Shown here: piece by piece, positions 23,370-32,877 of the stretch
Position numbering within the stretch: the stretch's first letter is position 1
Layout of the letters: the number at the start of each line of letters is the position of its first letter
DNA from: Marinomonas profundimaris
Lineage (GTDB): Bacteria > Pseudomonadota > Gammaproteobacteria > Pseudomonadales > Marinomonadaceae
Assembly: GCF_000508165.1 (NCBI RefSeq)
Contig: NZ_AYOZ01000003.1
Coordinates: 1-64,000, forward strand
DNA: 64,000 bases
Direction of reading: 5' to 3'
Notes under the pieces: model-generated
Told to the model about the DNA's origin: nothing
The model's input: the letters and a program-made list of their open reading frames with translations, nothing else
Databases searched by the model: none
Made by a program: the position numbers and the translations under genes

Positions 23370-25718
23370 ATGTCTCGGTGGTTGATCTTACTTTGTTCGC
23401 TTGTGCTTATTTCTGGTTGTGCGGCTTATGCAACACATCAATTTGATGTGGTATTTGGCGAACAAGATCCTGCGCATCGTGTCGGCGATGTCAGTGAAGA
23501 AGACGCTGCTTTTTATAAAGAGCAAGTTAAACCTATTTTGGACAGTCGATGTGTGTCATGTCACGCTTGTTATGATGCGCCTTGTCAGTTGAAATTTACG
23601 GCTTCTGGCGGCATCGAACGAGGCGGTTCCAAAGAGCTTGTGTATGATGGTACTCGTTTATTGGCATCTTCTCCGACGCGTTTATTTATTGATGGTAAAA
23701 CCACGGAAGATTGGCGAAAAAAAGGTTTTCACCCCGTATTGAATGAGCGAGAGCAGTCGCCATCCGCCAATTTGCAGGGTAGCTTGTTGTATCGAGCAAT
23801 TGCATTACGGAAAAGGCAGGGCAGCTTTACTCAACCTGTATTGTCGGACGATTACGACTTTTCATTGGCTCGGGATCAGCAATGTGTGAGCATCGAAGAA
23901 TACCCTCAATTTGAGCAAGACTATCCGAACTGGGGAATGCCTTATGGTCTTCCTGCTTTAAATGCCAACGAATACGATGTATTAACGCGTTGGCTCGCGA
24001 AAGGCGGAAAAATGCCTAAAGCAGAAGCGCTGCCGGAGGCGCTGCAGCAGCAAGTCACTTTGTGGGAGTCACGATTAAACAGTGACAATCTTAAGGGACA
24101 GCTCATCTCTCGATACATTTATGAGCATTTGTATCTGTACAGTTTGTATCTTGATGGTGGTGAAGCGTATCGTTTCCAGTTGGTGCGTTCTAGGACTCCA
24201 TCAGGTGAGGCAATTGATCGAATTGCAACGCGTCGACCTTATGATGACCCCGGTGTTGATCATGTTTATTACCGACTTTGGCTAGACCCAGAAGTAAAAG
24301 TACAAAAAAATCACATTCCTATGCAGTTGGATGAAGCGCGCTATAAGCGTTGGATGTCTTACTTTTATGATGAAGATTATAGCGTCACAAAAGACCCTGG
24401 TTATGATGTGAAAGTCGCGACTAACCCATTCAAGGCTTTCCGTGAAATCCCTGCACACGCTCGTTATCGGTTCTTGCTGGACCATTCTCAAAAAACCATC
24501 ATGGCCTTTATTAAGGGGCCAGTTTGTCGTGGCCAAGTCGCAGTGAATGTGATCAATGAGCAATTTTGGGTGTATTTTATTGATCCAGAAGTGGTTTACA
24601 ACAAAGGCTCTGCCGATTATTTAGAAGATCAGGTGCAGGATTTGGATTTGCCTGCAGTTGGGTCCAGTAATACCTTGAACCCGGCGTCTTGGATTGGTTT
24701 TTCTGAGCAGCAAAAATCTTACCTATCAGCGAAAGCGGCGTTGTTTCAAAGTGAAGCGGGCAAAACGGTGCCCATTGATTTGGATTTGATTTGGGATGGC
24801 GATGGCAGTAACAAAAATGCAGCGCTGACTATCTTTCGTCATTTTGATAATGCCTCTGTGGTAAAAGGCATGGTAGGTCAGCAACCTAAAACCGCTTGGG
24901 TAATTGATTACCCCTTGTTAGAGCGAATCCATTACTTGCTGGTGGCGGGTTTTGATGTGTATGGCAATGTTGGGCATCAGCTCGTGACGCGTTTGTATAT
25001 GGATTTCTTGCGCATGGAAGGTGAAATGAATTTCTTGCTGTTATTGCCAAAAGAAGACCGGGAATCGATTCGCAAGTATTGGTACAGAGACGCTAACGAG
25101 ACGATCAAAAACTACATTTTCAGTGATTACATTAAAATTGATCGACAAACGCAAATTGCCTATGAGACCAATGATCATCAGTCCGAATTGTATGAAAAGC
25201 TACGGAAGAAATTGGCGAGGGTGTTGGATCACAATTATGACCTTGAGCAAAGTAAACTGACAGATGACCAGCGAAAAGCGTTATATCGCCTTCAAGCGAA
25301 ACGGGGCGGTGGTTTGGTATTTTTGCCCAATGTTGTGACTGTGTTGGTGACAAAGCAAGGTGTTCCTATGGAAGTGATTAGCCTTATTCATAACAAAGCC
25401 CATGCTAATATTTCGAGTTTATTGGATGAAGAAGCGGCGAGATTACCCGCAGAAGATGGCATTACTTTGGCGAAAGGTGTTTTAGGGGATTACCCGAATG
25501 CGCTAATGCAAGTAGAGGAAGGTGAGCTGATTGATTGGGCGAATCAAGTCGCAATGCTGAAAACACAAAAAGATTACTCGGCGCTTTTAGACAGTTTTGG
25601 GATTCGTAGAACGCATCCAAATTTTTGGTTTGTGAGTGATGCAATTGCCAACTTAAATCGTCAAGACCGTCCAAGAGAAAGTGGAATACTGGATTATAAT
25701 CGACTCGAAAACAGATAA
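23370..25718 (+). CDS. cti: Cis/trans fatty acid isomerase
   Basis: This 782-residue protein converts cis- to trans-unsaturated fatty acids in membrane phospholipids, a fast response to solvents, heat and salt in Pseudomonas, Vibrio and relatives. It has a lipobox-like signal (LVLISGCAAY), so it may be lipid-anchored in the periplasm. A cytochrome-c type heme site CVSCH at about residue 63 lies in the N-terminal domain, as expected for Cti. Further family segments are NWGMPYGLPAL, YEHLYLYSLYLDG and QFWVYFIDPEVV. I start at the ATG at 23370, with AGGAA upstream, since a signal peptide follows at once. It appears monocistronic. Confidence 0.9.
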   Translation: MSRWLILLCSLVLISGCAAYATHQFDVVFGEQDPAHRVGDVSEEDAAFYKEQVKPILDSRCVSCHACYDAPCQLKFTASGGIERGGSKELVYDGTRLLASSPTRLFIDGKTTEDWRKKGFHPVLNEREQSPSANLQGSLLYRAIALRKRQGSFTQPVLSDDYDFSLARDQQCVSIEEYPQFEQDYPNWGMPYGLPALNANEYDVLTRWLAKGGKMPKAEALPEALQQQVTLWESRLNSDNLKGQLISRYIYEHLYLYSLYLDGGEAYRFQLVRSRTPSGEAIDRIATRRPYDDPGVDHVYYRLWLDPEVKVQKNHIPMQLDEARYKRWMSYFYDEDYSVTKDPGYDVKVATNPFKAFREIPAHARYRFLLDHSQKTIMAFIKGPVCRGQVAVNVINEQFWVYFIDPEVVYNKGSADYLEDQVQDLDLPAVGSSNTLNPASWIGFSEQQKSYLSAKAALFQSEAGKTVPIDLDLIWDGDGSNKNAALTIFRHFDNASVVKGMVGQQPKTAWVIDYPLLERIHYLLVAGFDVYGNVGHQLVTRLYMDFLRMEGEMNFLLLLPKEDRESIRKYWYRDANETIKNYIFSDYIKIDRQTQIAYETNDHQSELYEKLRKKLARVLDHNYDLEQSKLTDDQRKALYRLQAKRGGGLVFLPNVVTVLVTKQGVPMEVISLIHNKAHANISSLLDEEAARLPAEDGITLAKGVLGDYPNALMQVEEGELIDWANQVAMLKTQKDYSALLDSFGIRRTHPNFWFVSDAIANLNRQDRPRESGILDYNRLENR

Positions 25719-25852
25719 TAAAAGACAGGAGAGCGGATTGTTGTTTGTTCTTCTGCATTTTCTGCAATATTGAACCCTTGTTTCCGTAATATATGGGCCC
25801 AAAATACTGGGTATTCTCCATTGTTGGAAAACTCTGTTACTGGGAAAACATT

Positions 25853-26839
25853 ATGGTTCCTTTTTCTATTCTTGATCTTGCACCTGTTGCGGATGGCTAT
25901 TCTGTTGCAGACTCTTTGGCGATGAGCCGAAAAATGGCGATGGCCGCCGAAGAAAACAACTATTTGCGTTTTTGGTTGGCGGAACACCACGGTATGGCTG
26001 GTGTTGCCAGTTCTGCCACGTCGGTGGTGTTGTCGTACCTCGGTTCAGCAACGTCTAACATTCGTCTCGGCTCTGGTGGTGTTATGCTGCCAAATCACTC
26101 GCCCTTGGTGATTGCTGAGCAATTCGGTACCTTGGCGGAGTTGTATCCGAATCGTATTGATTTGGGGTTGGGTCGCGCACCAGGCACGGACATGTTAACG
26201 GCACGCGCGTTACGCCGAAACATGGATGCGTCTGTCGACAGTTATCCTGATGACGTTTTGGAGCTGCAACGGTTGCTTGGAAGTGGCGAGCAAGGCGTGA
26301 TGGCAGTGCCTGGAAGAAATACCCATGTTCCTATATGGATGCTGGGTTCCAGCTTATACAGTGCTCAAGTCGCCGCTGAATTTGGTTTGCCGTATTCTTT
26401 TGCCTCTCATTTTGCGCCGGATCAATTGATTCAAGCGCTGACGGTTTACCGTAGAAACTTCAAGCCATCAGAACAGAATGAGAAACCGCATACCATGGCG
26501 GGTGTGATGGCGGTTGTTGCAGACACCGATGAAGAAGCAAAGTATTTATTCACCTCAGCACAGCAGCAATTTGTAAATTTACGCCGTAATCGTAATGTGC
26601 CATTTGCCAAACCAGTGGTGTCTATGGATGATATTTGGTCGCCGAGCGAAAAGCATATGGTTGAGCATATGTTGCAATACGCGATTGTGGGTTCCAAAGA
26701 GTCTGTGGCGTTTCAATTAACTCGTTTTTTAGACGTAACAAAGGTAGATGAATTGATTGTTTCCATGCCGATTCATGACCCCGAGGCCAGGCTAAAGTCA
26801 TTGCGTTTGATGGCGGAAGTCCGTGATACGCTTGAGTGA
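25853..26839 (+). CDS. Luciferase-like flavin monooxygenase (LLM class, MsnO8/YhbW-like)
   Basis: This 328-residue protein has the bacterial-luciferase TIM-barrel pattern of the single-component LLM subgroup: PFSILDLAPV at the start, FWLAEHHGM near residue 40, IRLGSGGVMLPNHSPLVIAE, and RIDLGLGRAPG. E. coli YhbW is the usual reference; the substrate of this group is mostly unknown. The ATG at 25853 has GGGAAAA upstream. A terminator follows 50 bases after the stop. Confidence 0.85.
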   Translation: MVPFSILDLAPVADGYSVADSLAMSRKMAMAAEENNYLRFWLAEHHGMAGVASSATSVVLSYLGSATSNIRLGSGGVMLPNHSPLVIAEQFGTLAELYPNRIDLGLGRAPGTDMLTARALRRNMDASVDSYPDDVLELQRLLGSGEQGVMAVPGRNTHVPIWMLGSSLYSAQVAAEFGLPYSFASHFAPDQLIQALTVYRRNFKPSEQNEKPHTMAGVMAVVADTDEEAKYLFTSAQQQFVNLRRNRNVPFAKPVVSMDDIWSPSEKHMVEHMLQYAIVGSKESVAFQLTRFLDVTKVDELIVSMPIHDPEARLKSLRLMAEVRDTLE

Positions 26840-26889
26840 TAGATTACCGAGTAATTGACTAGGTTGTGATTAGAGTAAAACGATAGATC

Positions 26890-26925
26890 AAAGGCCGCTG
26901 GATAATATTTTTCAGTGGCCTTTTT
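26890..26925. terminator. Terminator between the convergent monooxygenase and acyltransferase genes
   Basis: AAAGGCCGCTG pairs with CAGTGGCCTTT (one mismatch), followed by TTTTT on the plus strand. Confidence 0.7.
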
Positions 26926-26927
26926 GT

Positions 26928-27854
26928 TTATTTTGAGTAAGGGGAGGGAGTGCCTTCTATCGCTTGTGTTTTAAAGCGACGATGAGACCAAAAATACTGT
27001 GCTTTCTTTGGTTCGATTTGTTGTTCAATTAATTGATTTATTTTGGTGGCGTCTTGTACTTCATCACCCGTTGGATAATCTTCCAGCTCAGTAAGGGATA
27101 GAAAATAGCCTTTTTCTGTGCGCCCGTAGTCATAAAGCAAAATGGCTGCTTGGGTGGATTTAGCGAGTCGGCTGATGTGTGAAATAGTGGCGCATTCATG
27201 TCCGTAGAATGGCGCAAAAACCGAATTTTTTCGGCCATAATCTTGATCGACGGCGTACCAGACGGCTTTGTTTTGTTTTAATGATTTTATGACTTCTCGT
27301 ACATTGCGGCGCTCAATGGTTTTTGAAAAAATCTTTCGGCGCTGTCGTTCCATGACCCAGTTCATGACAGGGTTACGTTGTAACTTGTAAATTGGGTGCA
27401 CATCAATATAGCGCGCCATGTGAGTTCCACAAAGATCAATAGAAGAAAAGTGGGCCCCGATAATGATGCAGCCTTTTCCTTTCGAAAGGGCTTTTTCGAC
27501 GACATCTTCATTGTGGAAGCTGACTTTTGAAATGGTTTTGCTTCTGTCTTGAAACCAAGTGGCAAACATTTCAAACACACCTATTCCCATGCTTTCAAAG
27601 TGCGCTTTGGTTAAGGATTGTCTTTCTTTGATGGTCATTTCTGGGTAGCACATGTGTAAATTGACGTCACAGATGTGACGGCGATTTGGGCTGAGAGCAC
27701 GGTGTAGATTCCCCAGCGCTTTTCCAAGAAACTTTTGTATGAACCACGGCAAAAAACTTAAGGCGTAAGCAATGCCCATTCCTAACCATGTTAGCCAATG
27801 TTTTGGCCCAAGAAAATGCAGAATATTTTTGTCTAATGTACTTTGCTTAGCCAT
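26928..27854 (-). CDS. Lipid A biosynthesis acyltransferase (LpxL/HtrB family)
   Basis: This 308-residue protein transfers a secondary acyl chain to Kdo-lipid A at the inner membrane. It has an N-terminal hydrophobic anchor (about 20-42), the catalytic HxxxxD motif in GAHFSSID, the AVDQDYG segment and the C-terminal YFWSHRRFKTQ motif typical of LpxL-type enzymes. Whether it adds laurate or another chain cannot be told. Its start overlaps the stop of kdkA by 8 bases, so the two lipopolysaccharide-core genes are coupled. Confidence 0.87.
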   Translation of the reverse strand: MAKQSTLDKNILHFLGPKHWLTWLGMGIAYALSFLPWFIQKFLGKALGNLHRALSPNRRHICDVNLHMCYPEMTIKERQSLTKAHFESMGIGVFEMFATWFQDRSKTISKVSFHNEDVVEKALSKGKGCIIIGAHFSSIDLCGTHMARYIDVHPIYKLQRNPVMNWVMERQRRKIFSKTIERRNVREVIKSLKQNKAVWYAVDQDYGRKNSVFAPFYGHECATISHISRLAKSTQAAILLYDYGRTEKGYFLSLTELEDYPTGDEVQDATKINQLIEQQIEPKKAQYFWSHRRFKTQAIEGTPSPYSK

Positions 27855-28557
27855 GGTATCCCTCTAAAAAAGCCTGCCATTGCTTTTCTGATACGTGAAA
27901 ATTGGAGTGTTTACTGGATTCTTTGTCGAGTGAGCGCTTAAGGCGATCAAGATTGGACTGCATCCAATCATTGTGCGGGTCTCTTTGCTCGCATTTATCG
28001 AAATCGATAACCCATATTTTCTGTTGATTATCGATCATTATGTTGTGGCAATTCAGGTCTGAATGATAGATGCCGTTGTCATGAAAGCGTTTGATGACCT
28101 TGCCTATTTCACACCAATTTACGGTATCCGCTTGATGGCTTTTGATTATATCAAAAAGGTCTTGTGCGCCTTTAATGGTTTCAGTCAGCAGTACTGCTTG
28201 ATAAAAACCGAATCGAACGGTGAAAATGCCTCCGATTGGTCTGGGTACGGGAAGAGACAACTGGGTCATTTTTTCTAAAAGACTGAGCTCAAGCCACGGT
28301 CGAGTTTGTTCTAGCCCTGTAAAAAGAAAGTGGCTTTTGTTGAATTTAGCGACCAGGCCGCCACGTCGATAGCGACGGATGACAAAGTCTCCAAATTGAC
28401 TGTTAACAAACCAAACTTCACCTCGTCCGTTGCCGATTCCTGTTAAGGCATTTTGTGATTGCCAGAATGCAGAATCAAGCCATAACGGCGAGATAGGCAA
28501 TGCTAGGTCACTTTTTAACAAGGTGGTTGTCGGTGATATTTTGACGGTTTGTGGCAT
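27847..28557 (-). CDS. kdkA: 3-deoxy-D-manno-octulosonic acid kinase
   Basis: This 236-residue kinase phosphorylates the single Kdo of the lipopolysaccharide inner core, as in Haemophilus and Vibrio. It has a kinase-like fold with the catalytic IYHSDLNCHNIMID loop and the metal-binding VIDFDKCEQR motif. GNGRGEVWFV at the N-terminus replaces the glycine loop. I begin at the ATG at 28557; a longer frame would overlap the divergent glycosyltransferase gene. It is coupled to the lipid A acyltransferase and faces the heptosyltransferase across a 107-base divergent promoter region. Confidence 0.88.
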   Translation of the reverse strand: MPQTVKISPTTTLLKSDLALPISPLWLDSAFWQSQNALTGIGNGRGEVWFVNSQFGDFVIRRYRRGGLVAKFNKSHFLFTGLEQTRPWLELSLLEKMTQLSLPVPRPIGGIFTVRFGFYQAVLLTETIKGAQDLFDIIKSHQADTVNWCEIGKVIKRFHDNGIYHSDLNCHNIMIDNQQKIWVIDFDKCEQRDPHNDWMQSNLDRLKRSLDKESSKHSNFHVSEKQWQAFLEGYHG

Positions 28558-28664
28558 GTTACTCGCTTCATTATGGTGTTCTTTGTGGTGCCTATAAATA
28601 TGGACACATTCAAGAGCGACTATTCTATAATACTTGCTGAGTTTAAACAGCCCTAGAGGAACAC

Positions 28665-29675
28665 ATGCAACAAGAGAATATTCAGCATTTGGCCGTGATC
28701 CGTTTATCGGCATTAGGTGATGTGTGCCACGCGATGGCAGTGGTTCAATCTATTATGAAACGTCATCCTACTATGCAGGTCACTTGGGTAACGTCTCCTT
28801 TAGAGGCGAATCTGGTTCGATTGCTCGAAGGTGTCAGAGTGGTTGAATACGATAAAAAAACGGGATTTTCTGGTTTGTTCGCGCTGCGATCTTTACTTAA
28901 CCATCAGTCATTCGATGTATTACTGCATTTGCAGTGGTCTTTTCGGGCTAGCCTTGTATCACGCATGCTGAAAGCAAAACGACGAATTGGCTTTGCGTTG
29001 TCGCATTCTCGGGAGAAGCAAAGCTGGTTTGTCAATGAGCTAGCACCTGAGCCGAAAGGCGAGCATGTGTTGGATTCTTTCTTATCGATTGCCAGTGTGC
29101 TGGGCGTAACCGAGCCGTCGCTGCCATGCGAACTGTCTTTGCCCGAAGTGCGTTTTGATTTGCCAGAACGGTATGTGGTGATTAACCCTTCTGCTTCTAA
29201 AGCTGACCGTAACTGGACAGTTGAAGGCTATCAGGCTGTGATCGATTGCTTGCTTAAAAAAGGCATAACGCCGGTCGTAACGGGTGGTCCTTCGAAGGAC
29301 GAAGCGGCGTTTGCGGAAGACGTTATTGCCCATCGCAAAGAGAGTGTTATTAATTTGGTGGGTAAAACACCGCTTAATATGATGTTGTCGGTGTTAAAAG
29401 GTGCGTCACTTGTGGTGAGTCCAGATACCGGGCCTGCTCACATGTCGACCTTGGTAGGAACGCCAGTTTTGGGTTTGTACGCGCATTCAAATCCGGAGCG
29501 TACTGGGCCTTATCAAGATTTGGACAAGGTGATCAGTGTTTATGATGTGTTGGTTGAAAAAGAGTATCAGAAGCCAGCTTCTGAATTACCTTGGTCGACT
29601 CGTGTGCATGACCATGAGGCCATGCAGCACATTCGTGTAGAGCAAGTGTTGGCTAAATTAGAGGCGCTTATTTAG
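28665..29675 (+). CDS. Lipopolysaccharide heptosyltransferase, GT family 9
   Basis: This 336-residue enzyme has the GT9 pattern: an N-terminal VIRLSALGDVCHAMAVVQ segment, the VINPSASKADRNWTVEGY acceptor-side motif, VVTGG, and the SPDTGPAHMSTLVGTPVLGLYAHSNPERTGPY nucleotide-sugar region. GT9 enzymes add ADP-heptose to the core of lipopolysaccharide. It is divergent from kdkA and convergent with the next gene (8-base overlap of the ends). Which heptose it adds is not known. Confidence 0.87.
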   Translation: MQQENIQHLAVIRLSALGDVCHAMAVVQSIMKRHPTMQVTWVTSPLEANLVRLLEGVRVVEYDKKTGFSGLFALRSLLNHQSFDVLLHLQWSFRASLVSRMLKAKRRIGFALSHSREKQSWFVNELAPEPKGEHVLDSFLSIASVLGVTEPSLPCELSLPEVRFDLPERYVVINPSASKADRNWTVEGYQAVIDCLLKKGITPVVTGGPSKDEAAFAEDVIAHRKESVINLVGKTPLNMMLSVLKGASLVVSPDTGPAHMSTLVGTPVLGLYAHSNPERTGPYQDLDKVISVYDVLVEKEYQKPASELPWSTRVHDHEAMQHIRVEQVLAKLEALI

Positions 29676-30627
29676 TCAGTGATTGTTCCGCTAGTTTAAG
29701 ATCTAGTGTCGCCTTTAACAGTTTGTACAACTGGATAGAGGCGTCGATCTCTTCTTTTCTGTTGGTTAGGCTCTCAATGTTTAAGCCAAGAGGTACGCCA
29801 AGTGGTAATGCCGTTTCTATGATCTGTTCCAAGGCGTTGCGACAAATTTTAATGGATTCTTCCAGTGGTGCTTCTGCGTCTAGGATGCGGTGTTTTGTTG
29901 CGTCAGGAACGGAGATGCCCAGCCACTCCATAAATTCTAGGGTTTTCGCGCTGCCGCAAGGCGTGAATGTCAAAATGATGCGTTTTGGCGTTTCGCCTCT
30001 TTTCTTACATTCTCGCGCGTAACGGCTGATTAAATCGGCGGTTGCTTGGTGGTTATAGACCGCTTGGGAGATGAAAAAATCACACCCTGAATCGGATTTT
30101 TTTAACAGGCGTAAATGCTCATCGCCTTTTTTAGCGTGACGTTCTGCAATCGTGACGCCACCTAAGTTGAAGTTGTGAGGCGATTGTTTGAGCGCGTCAT
30201 ACGCTTGGGGTAACGGCAGTTTGATGTCGCCATTTGAAGAGGGCGACCCAACCAAAACCAAATCGCGAATGCCATACTCTTCCCATGCTTCCGTTAACCA
30301 GCCAGAGAACGCTTCAGAACTGCGTGATGAAACGGATTTGTAGGTAATGACTGGCTTTTCAGACTGCTGATGAAGGCGTTTCGACCATGCTCTTGGGTCA
30401 TGTGTTTCCATAAAAGGGAATGGGCGTGGTTTGTCTATGCGGCTGGTTTCGTCTTGAATGTCATAGACAATCAAACCGTCTACATCGATACCGTTTAGGC
30501 GCTCTAGCAATTTTTGGCTGATTTCCACCAGTTGCTCTTCTACAAGTGATGATTTTGGTGGTGTCGTACCGATGAAATAAATGCCTCGGCTCGGATCTTG
30601 AAACTTTGTTGCTAATTGCGATTTCAT
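29668..30627 (-). CDS. Methylenetetrahydrofolate reductase family protein
   Basis: This 319-residue TIM-barrel protein resembles MetF: GIYFIGTTPPKSS, DIQDETSR, LGGVTIAERHAKKGDEHLRL, KKSDSGCDFFISQAVYN and LTFTPCG, the last three aligning with the GCDFFITQ strands of MTHFR. It lacks several standard MetF stretches, so it may be a paralogue with another folate or C1 role. The ATG at 30627 has GAGTG upstream. The gene overlaps the end of the heptosyltransferase gene by 8 bases on the opposite strand and has no operon partner. Confidence 0.75.
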   Translation of the reverse strand: MKSQLATKFQDPSRGIYFIGTTPPKSSLVEEQLVEISQKLLERLNGIDVDGLIVYDIQDETSRIDKPRPFPFMETHDPRAWSKRLHQQSEKPVITYKSVSSRSSEAFSGWLTEAWEEYGIRDLVLVGSPSSNGDIKLPLPQAYDALKQSPHNFNLGGVTIAERHAKKGDEHLRLLKKSDSGCDFFISQAVYNHQATADLISRYARECKKRGETPKRIILTFTPCGSAKTLEFMEWLGISVPDATKHRILDAEAPLEESIKICRNALEQIIETALPLGVPLGLNIESLTNRKEEIDASIQLYKLLKATLDLKLAEQSLTK

Positions 30628-30798
30628 AATGTCACACTCTAAGTAGACGAGGCAGATAATGTTGTTCTGCACCTCGGTAAATTTGTTTGATGGGGTTATT
30701 CTAACAGTGAAATGAATTCAAGGCTTCGCTTAGAAGTTGAATAATATTGTAGATGAAGTGAAGGCGGCTAATCTGCCTCAGATAAAAAGAGCGTGTTT

Positions 30799-31344
30799 AT
30801 GTCAAATATTGAGTTAAAAGGTTTGCCTATCAGTAAGTCGTCAGCGCTGCCGCCAGTGCATACTTGGACACCTCCTTTTTGTGGTGATATGAATCTTGTG
30901 ATTAAGGCCAACGGTGAATGGTTTCATGAAGGCGGTAAGATCAAGCGATCGTCCATGGTCTCTCTATTTAGTCGTATTCTTTGGCATGAGGCGGGTGAAT
31001 ACTTTTTGGTTACACCGGTTGAAAAGGTTCGGATTCAAGTCGAGGATGCGCCTTTTTTGGTAACTGCCTGGCAGTGGATAGACACAGAAAAAGGACGATC
31101 TATTGAGTTCAAAACGCAAACAGAGGATGTATTGATACTCGGAATAGATTGCGATATCTGGATGGCGTCGTTTTCGGGTGAAGAACGTCCTTATGTTTCC
31201 ATGCGCTACGGCATGAAGGCATTGGTTGGTCGAAATGTATTTTATGGTGTGGCTGAGTACTTGGAGCGAGTGGATACGTCTGAAGGTGACGGAATGGGGT
31301 TAATAAGTGCGGGTAAAAGCTATCTTTTATTGCAAGATGCATAA
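30799..31344 (+). CDS. DUF1285 family protein
   Basis: This 181-residue protein belongs to the conserved DUF1285 group: WTPPFCGDMNLVIKANGEWFHEGGKIKR, LFSRILWHEAGEYFLVTPVEKVRIQV and the RNVFYGVAEY segment. Structures in this family show a beta-rich fold; the function is unknown. I use the ATG at 30799 rather than a GTG six bases upstream. It precedes the helicase gene by 88 bases. Confidence 0.8.
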   Translation: MSNIELKGLPISKSSALPPVHTWTPPFCGDMNLVIKANGEWFHEGGKIKRSSMVSLFSRILWHEAGEYFLVTPVEKVRIQVEDAPFLVTAWQWIDTEKGRSIEFKTQTEDVLILGIDCDIWMASFSGEERPYVSMRYGMKALVGRNVFYGVAEYLERVDTSEGDGMGLISAGKSYLLLQDA

Positions 31345-31432
31345 CGGGTTTTGGCCTGTCTAGGTTATAATGAGCGAATTAGACGTGACGATCTGTGTGC
31401 GTACGGTTTTTAGTTTTTGAAGGGGTGTTTGT

Positions 31433-32779
31433 TTGTTATTCGAAGAATTTGGTTTTGATAATCGCATTTTAAAGTCCATTGGCCATTTGGGGTTTGATGA
31501 AGCTACAGAGATTCAAACTCGTGCAATTCCAGAAGCCATGGCTGGCAGAGACTTACTGGCGTCGTCAAAAACGGGTTCAGGAAAAACACTCGCTTATCTT
31601 TTGCCTGCGCTGCATCGCGTATACAAGAAAAAAGCCTTGTCCAAGCGAGACCCGCGTGTGGTTATTTTGGTGCCAACGCGTGAGCTAGCAAAGCAAGTTT
31701 TTGGTCAGTTACGCCTTTTGTTAGCGTCCAGTCGTTTTACATCGATCCTTATTCAGGGCGGCGAGAACTTTAATGATCAGCATAAAATGCTTCAGAAAGA
31801 CCCGCATTTTATTGTTGCGACACCAGGTCGGTTGGTTGATCATTTAAAGCAACGTCATGTTTTTCTTGAAGGTTTAGAGTTGCTTATTCTGGACGAAGCC
31901 GATCGTATGTTGGATTTGGGCTTTGCGGATGCAATGAGAGCGATTAATGCGGCCGCCAATCATCGACAACGCCAAACCTTGTTCTTCTCTGCAACGTTAG
32001 ACAATACCGAAGTCAGTGGCATTGCCAGCGAACTATTGCGTGAACCTTCACGAGTGGCCGTCGGACAGGGCTTTGATGAACACACGGATATTACGCAGCA
32101 TGTATTGCTTTGTGATCATTTGGATCATAAAGAGGCCTTGCTGAAACACATCTTAACGGGTCAAACCATTAAGCAAGCCATTGTTTTTACGGCCACCAAA
32201 AGCGACACGGTACGCTTGTCTGAAATCGTGGCTGGCTGGGGGTTAAGTACTCAGGCGTTGAACGGGAACTTGTCTCAAAGTGCTCGTAATAAAACCATGG
32301 AAAGTTTTGCGAAAGGTCAGTTTGATGTGCTCGTGAGTACAGATGTCGCTTCTCGTGGCTTGGATATTGCCAGTGTGTCTCATGTATTTAACTTCGACTT
32401 GCCAAAACAGGCGGAAGAGTTTGTTCACAGAACCGGTCGAACTGGCCGTGCTGGCTTTAAGGGTGATGCCTATTCATTAGTCGGCCCTAAAGATTGGGTG
32501 AACTTTAAAGCGATTGAAGCTTTCTTGCAAAAAACCTTTCCGACGGAAGTTGTTGAAGGATTAGAGCCAACATTTAAAGGATTGGCGCCGCCAAAACCGG
32601 CTCGAAAAACGAATAAAAAAATAGACACTAAAGCGCAAAAGAACGTGCCTAAAAAGACCTCTAAAAAGGTTCAAGGTAAAGCTCGCTTCCATGATAATCA
32701 GCAAAAAGACGGATTTGAAGCGTTCAAGTTACCGCCAAAGCGTTTTGAAGTGCAGGTCAATACGGACGAAGAAGATTAG
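31433..32779 (+). CDS. DEAD-box RNA helicase, SrmB-like
   Basis: This 448-residue protein has the helicase core: Q-motif phenylalanine and IGHLGFDEATEIQ, SSKTGSGKT (motif I), PTRELAKQ, LDEADRMLDLGF, SATL, and HRTGRTGRAG. The C-terminal 70 residues are basic (many Lys, few hydrophobics), as in the RNA-binding tail of SrmB-like proteins. A TTG at 31433 is the likely start, because AAGGGG lies ten bases upstream and no ATG in frame gives the Q motif. The window also encodes DbpA, so this is a second, distinct helicase. Its exact role in ribosome assembly or decay is not shown. Confidence 0.85.
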   Translation: MLFEEFGFDNRILKSIGHLGFDEATEIQTRAIPEAMAGRDLLASSKTGSGKTLAYLLPALHRVYKKKALSKRDPRVVILVPTRELAKQVFGQLRLLLASSRFTSILIQGGENFNDQHKMLQKDPHFIVATPGRLVDHLKQRHVFLEGLELLILDEADRMLDLGFADAMRAINAAANHRQRQTLFFSATLDNTEVSGIASELLREPSRVAVGQGFDEHTDITQHVLLCDHLDHKEALLKHILTGQTIKQAIVFTATKSDTVRLSEIVAGWGLSTQALNGNLSQSARNKTMESFAKGQFDVLVSTDVASRGLDIASVSHVFNFDLPKQAEEFVHRTGRTGRAGFKGDAYSLVGPKDWVNFKAIEAFLQKTFPTEVVEGLEPTFKGLAPPKPARKTNKKIDTKAQKNVPKKTSKKVQGKARFHDNQQKDGFEAFKLPPKRFEVQVNTDEED

Positions 32780-32816
32780 TCGTTTAATAACTTGTTCACC
32801 GAATGTGTTTTATTAA

Positions 32817-32846
32817 TTGACAGATGAGCCGTATTCACGCTATTGG
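32817..32846 (+). promoter_or_regulatory. Probable promoter of the GcvA-like regulator
   Basis: TTGACA at 32817-32822 and TATTGG at 32841-32846 are 18 bases apart. Transcription would begin near 32853, leaving about 25 bases before the proposed ATT start at 32878. Confidence 0.45.
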
Positions 32847-32877
32847 TTAATCTTTCTTATCTATTGGAGATGAGCTT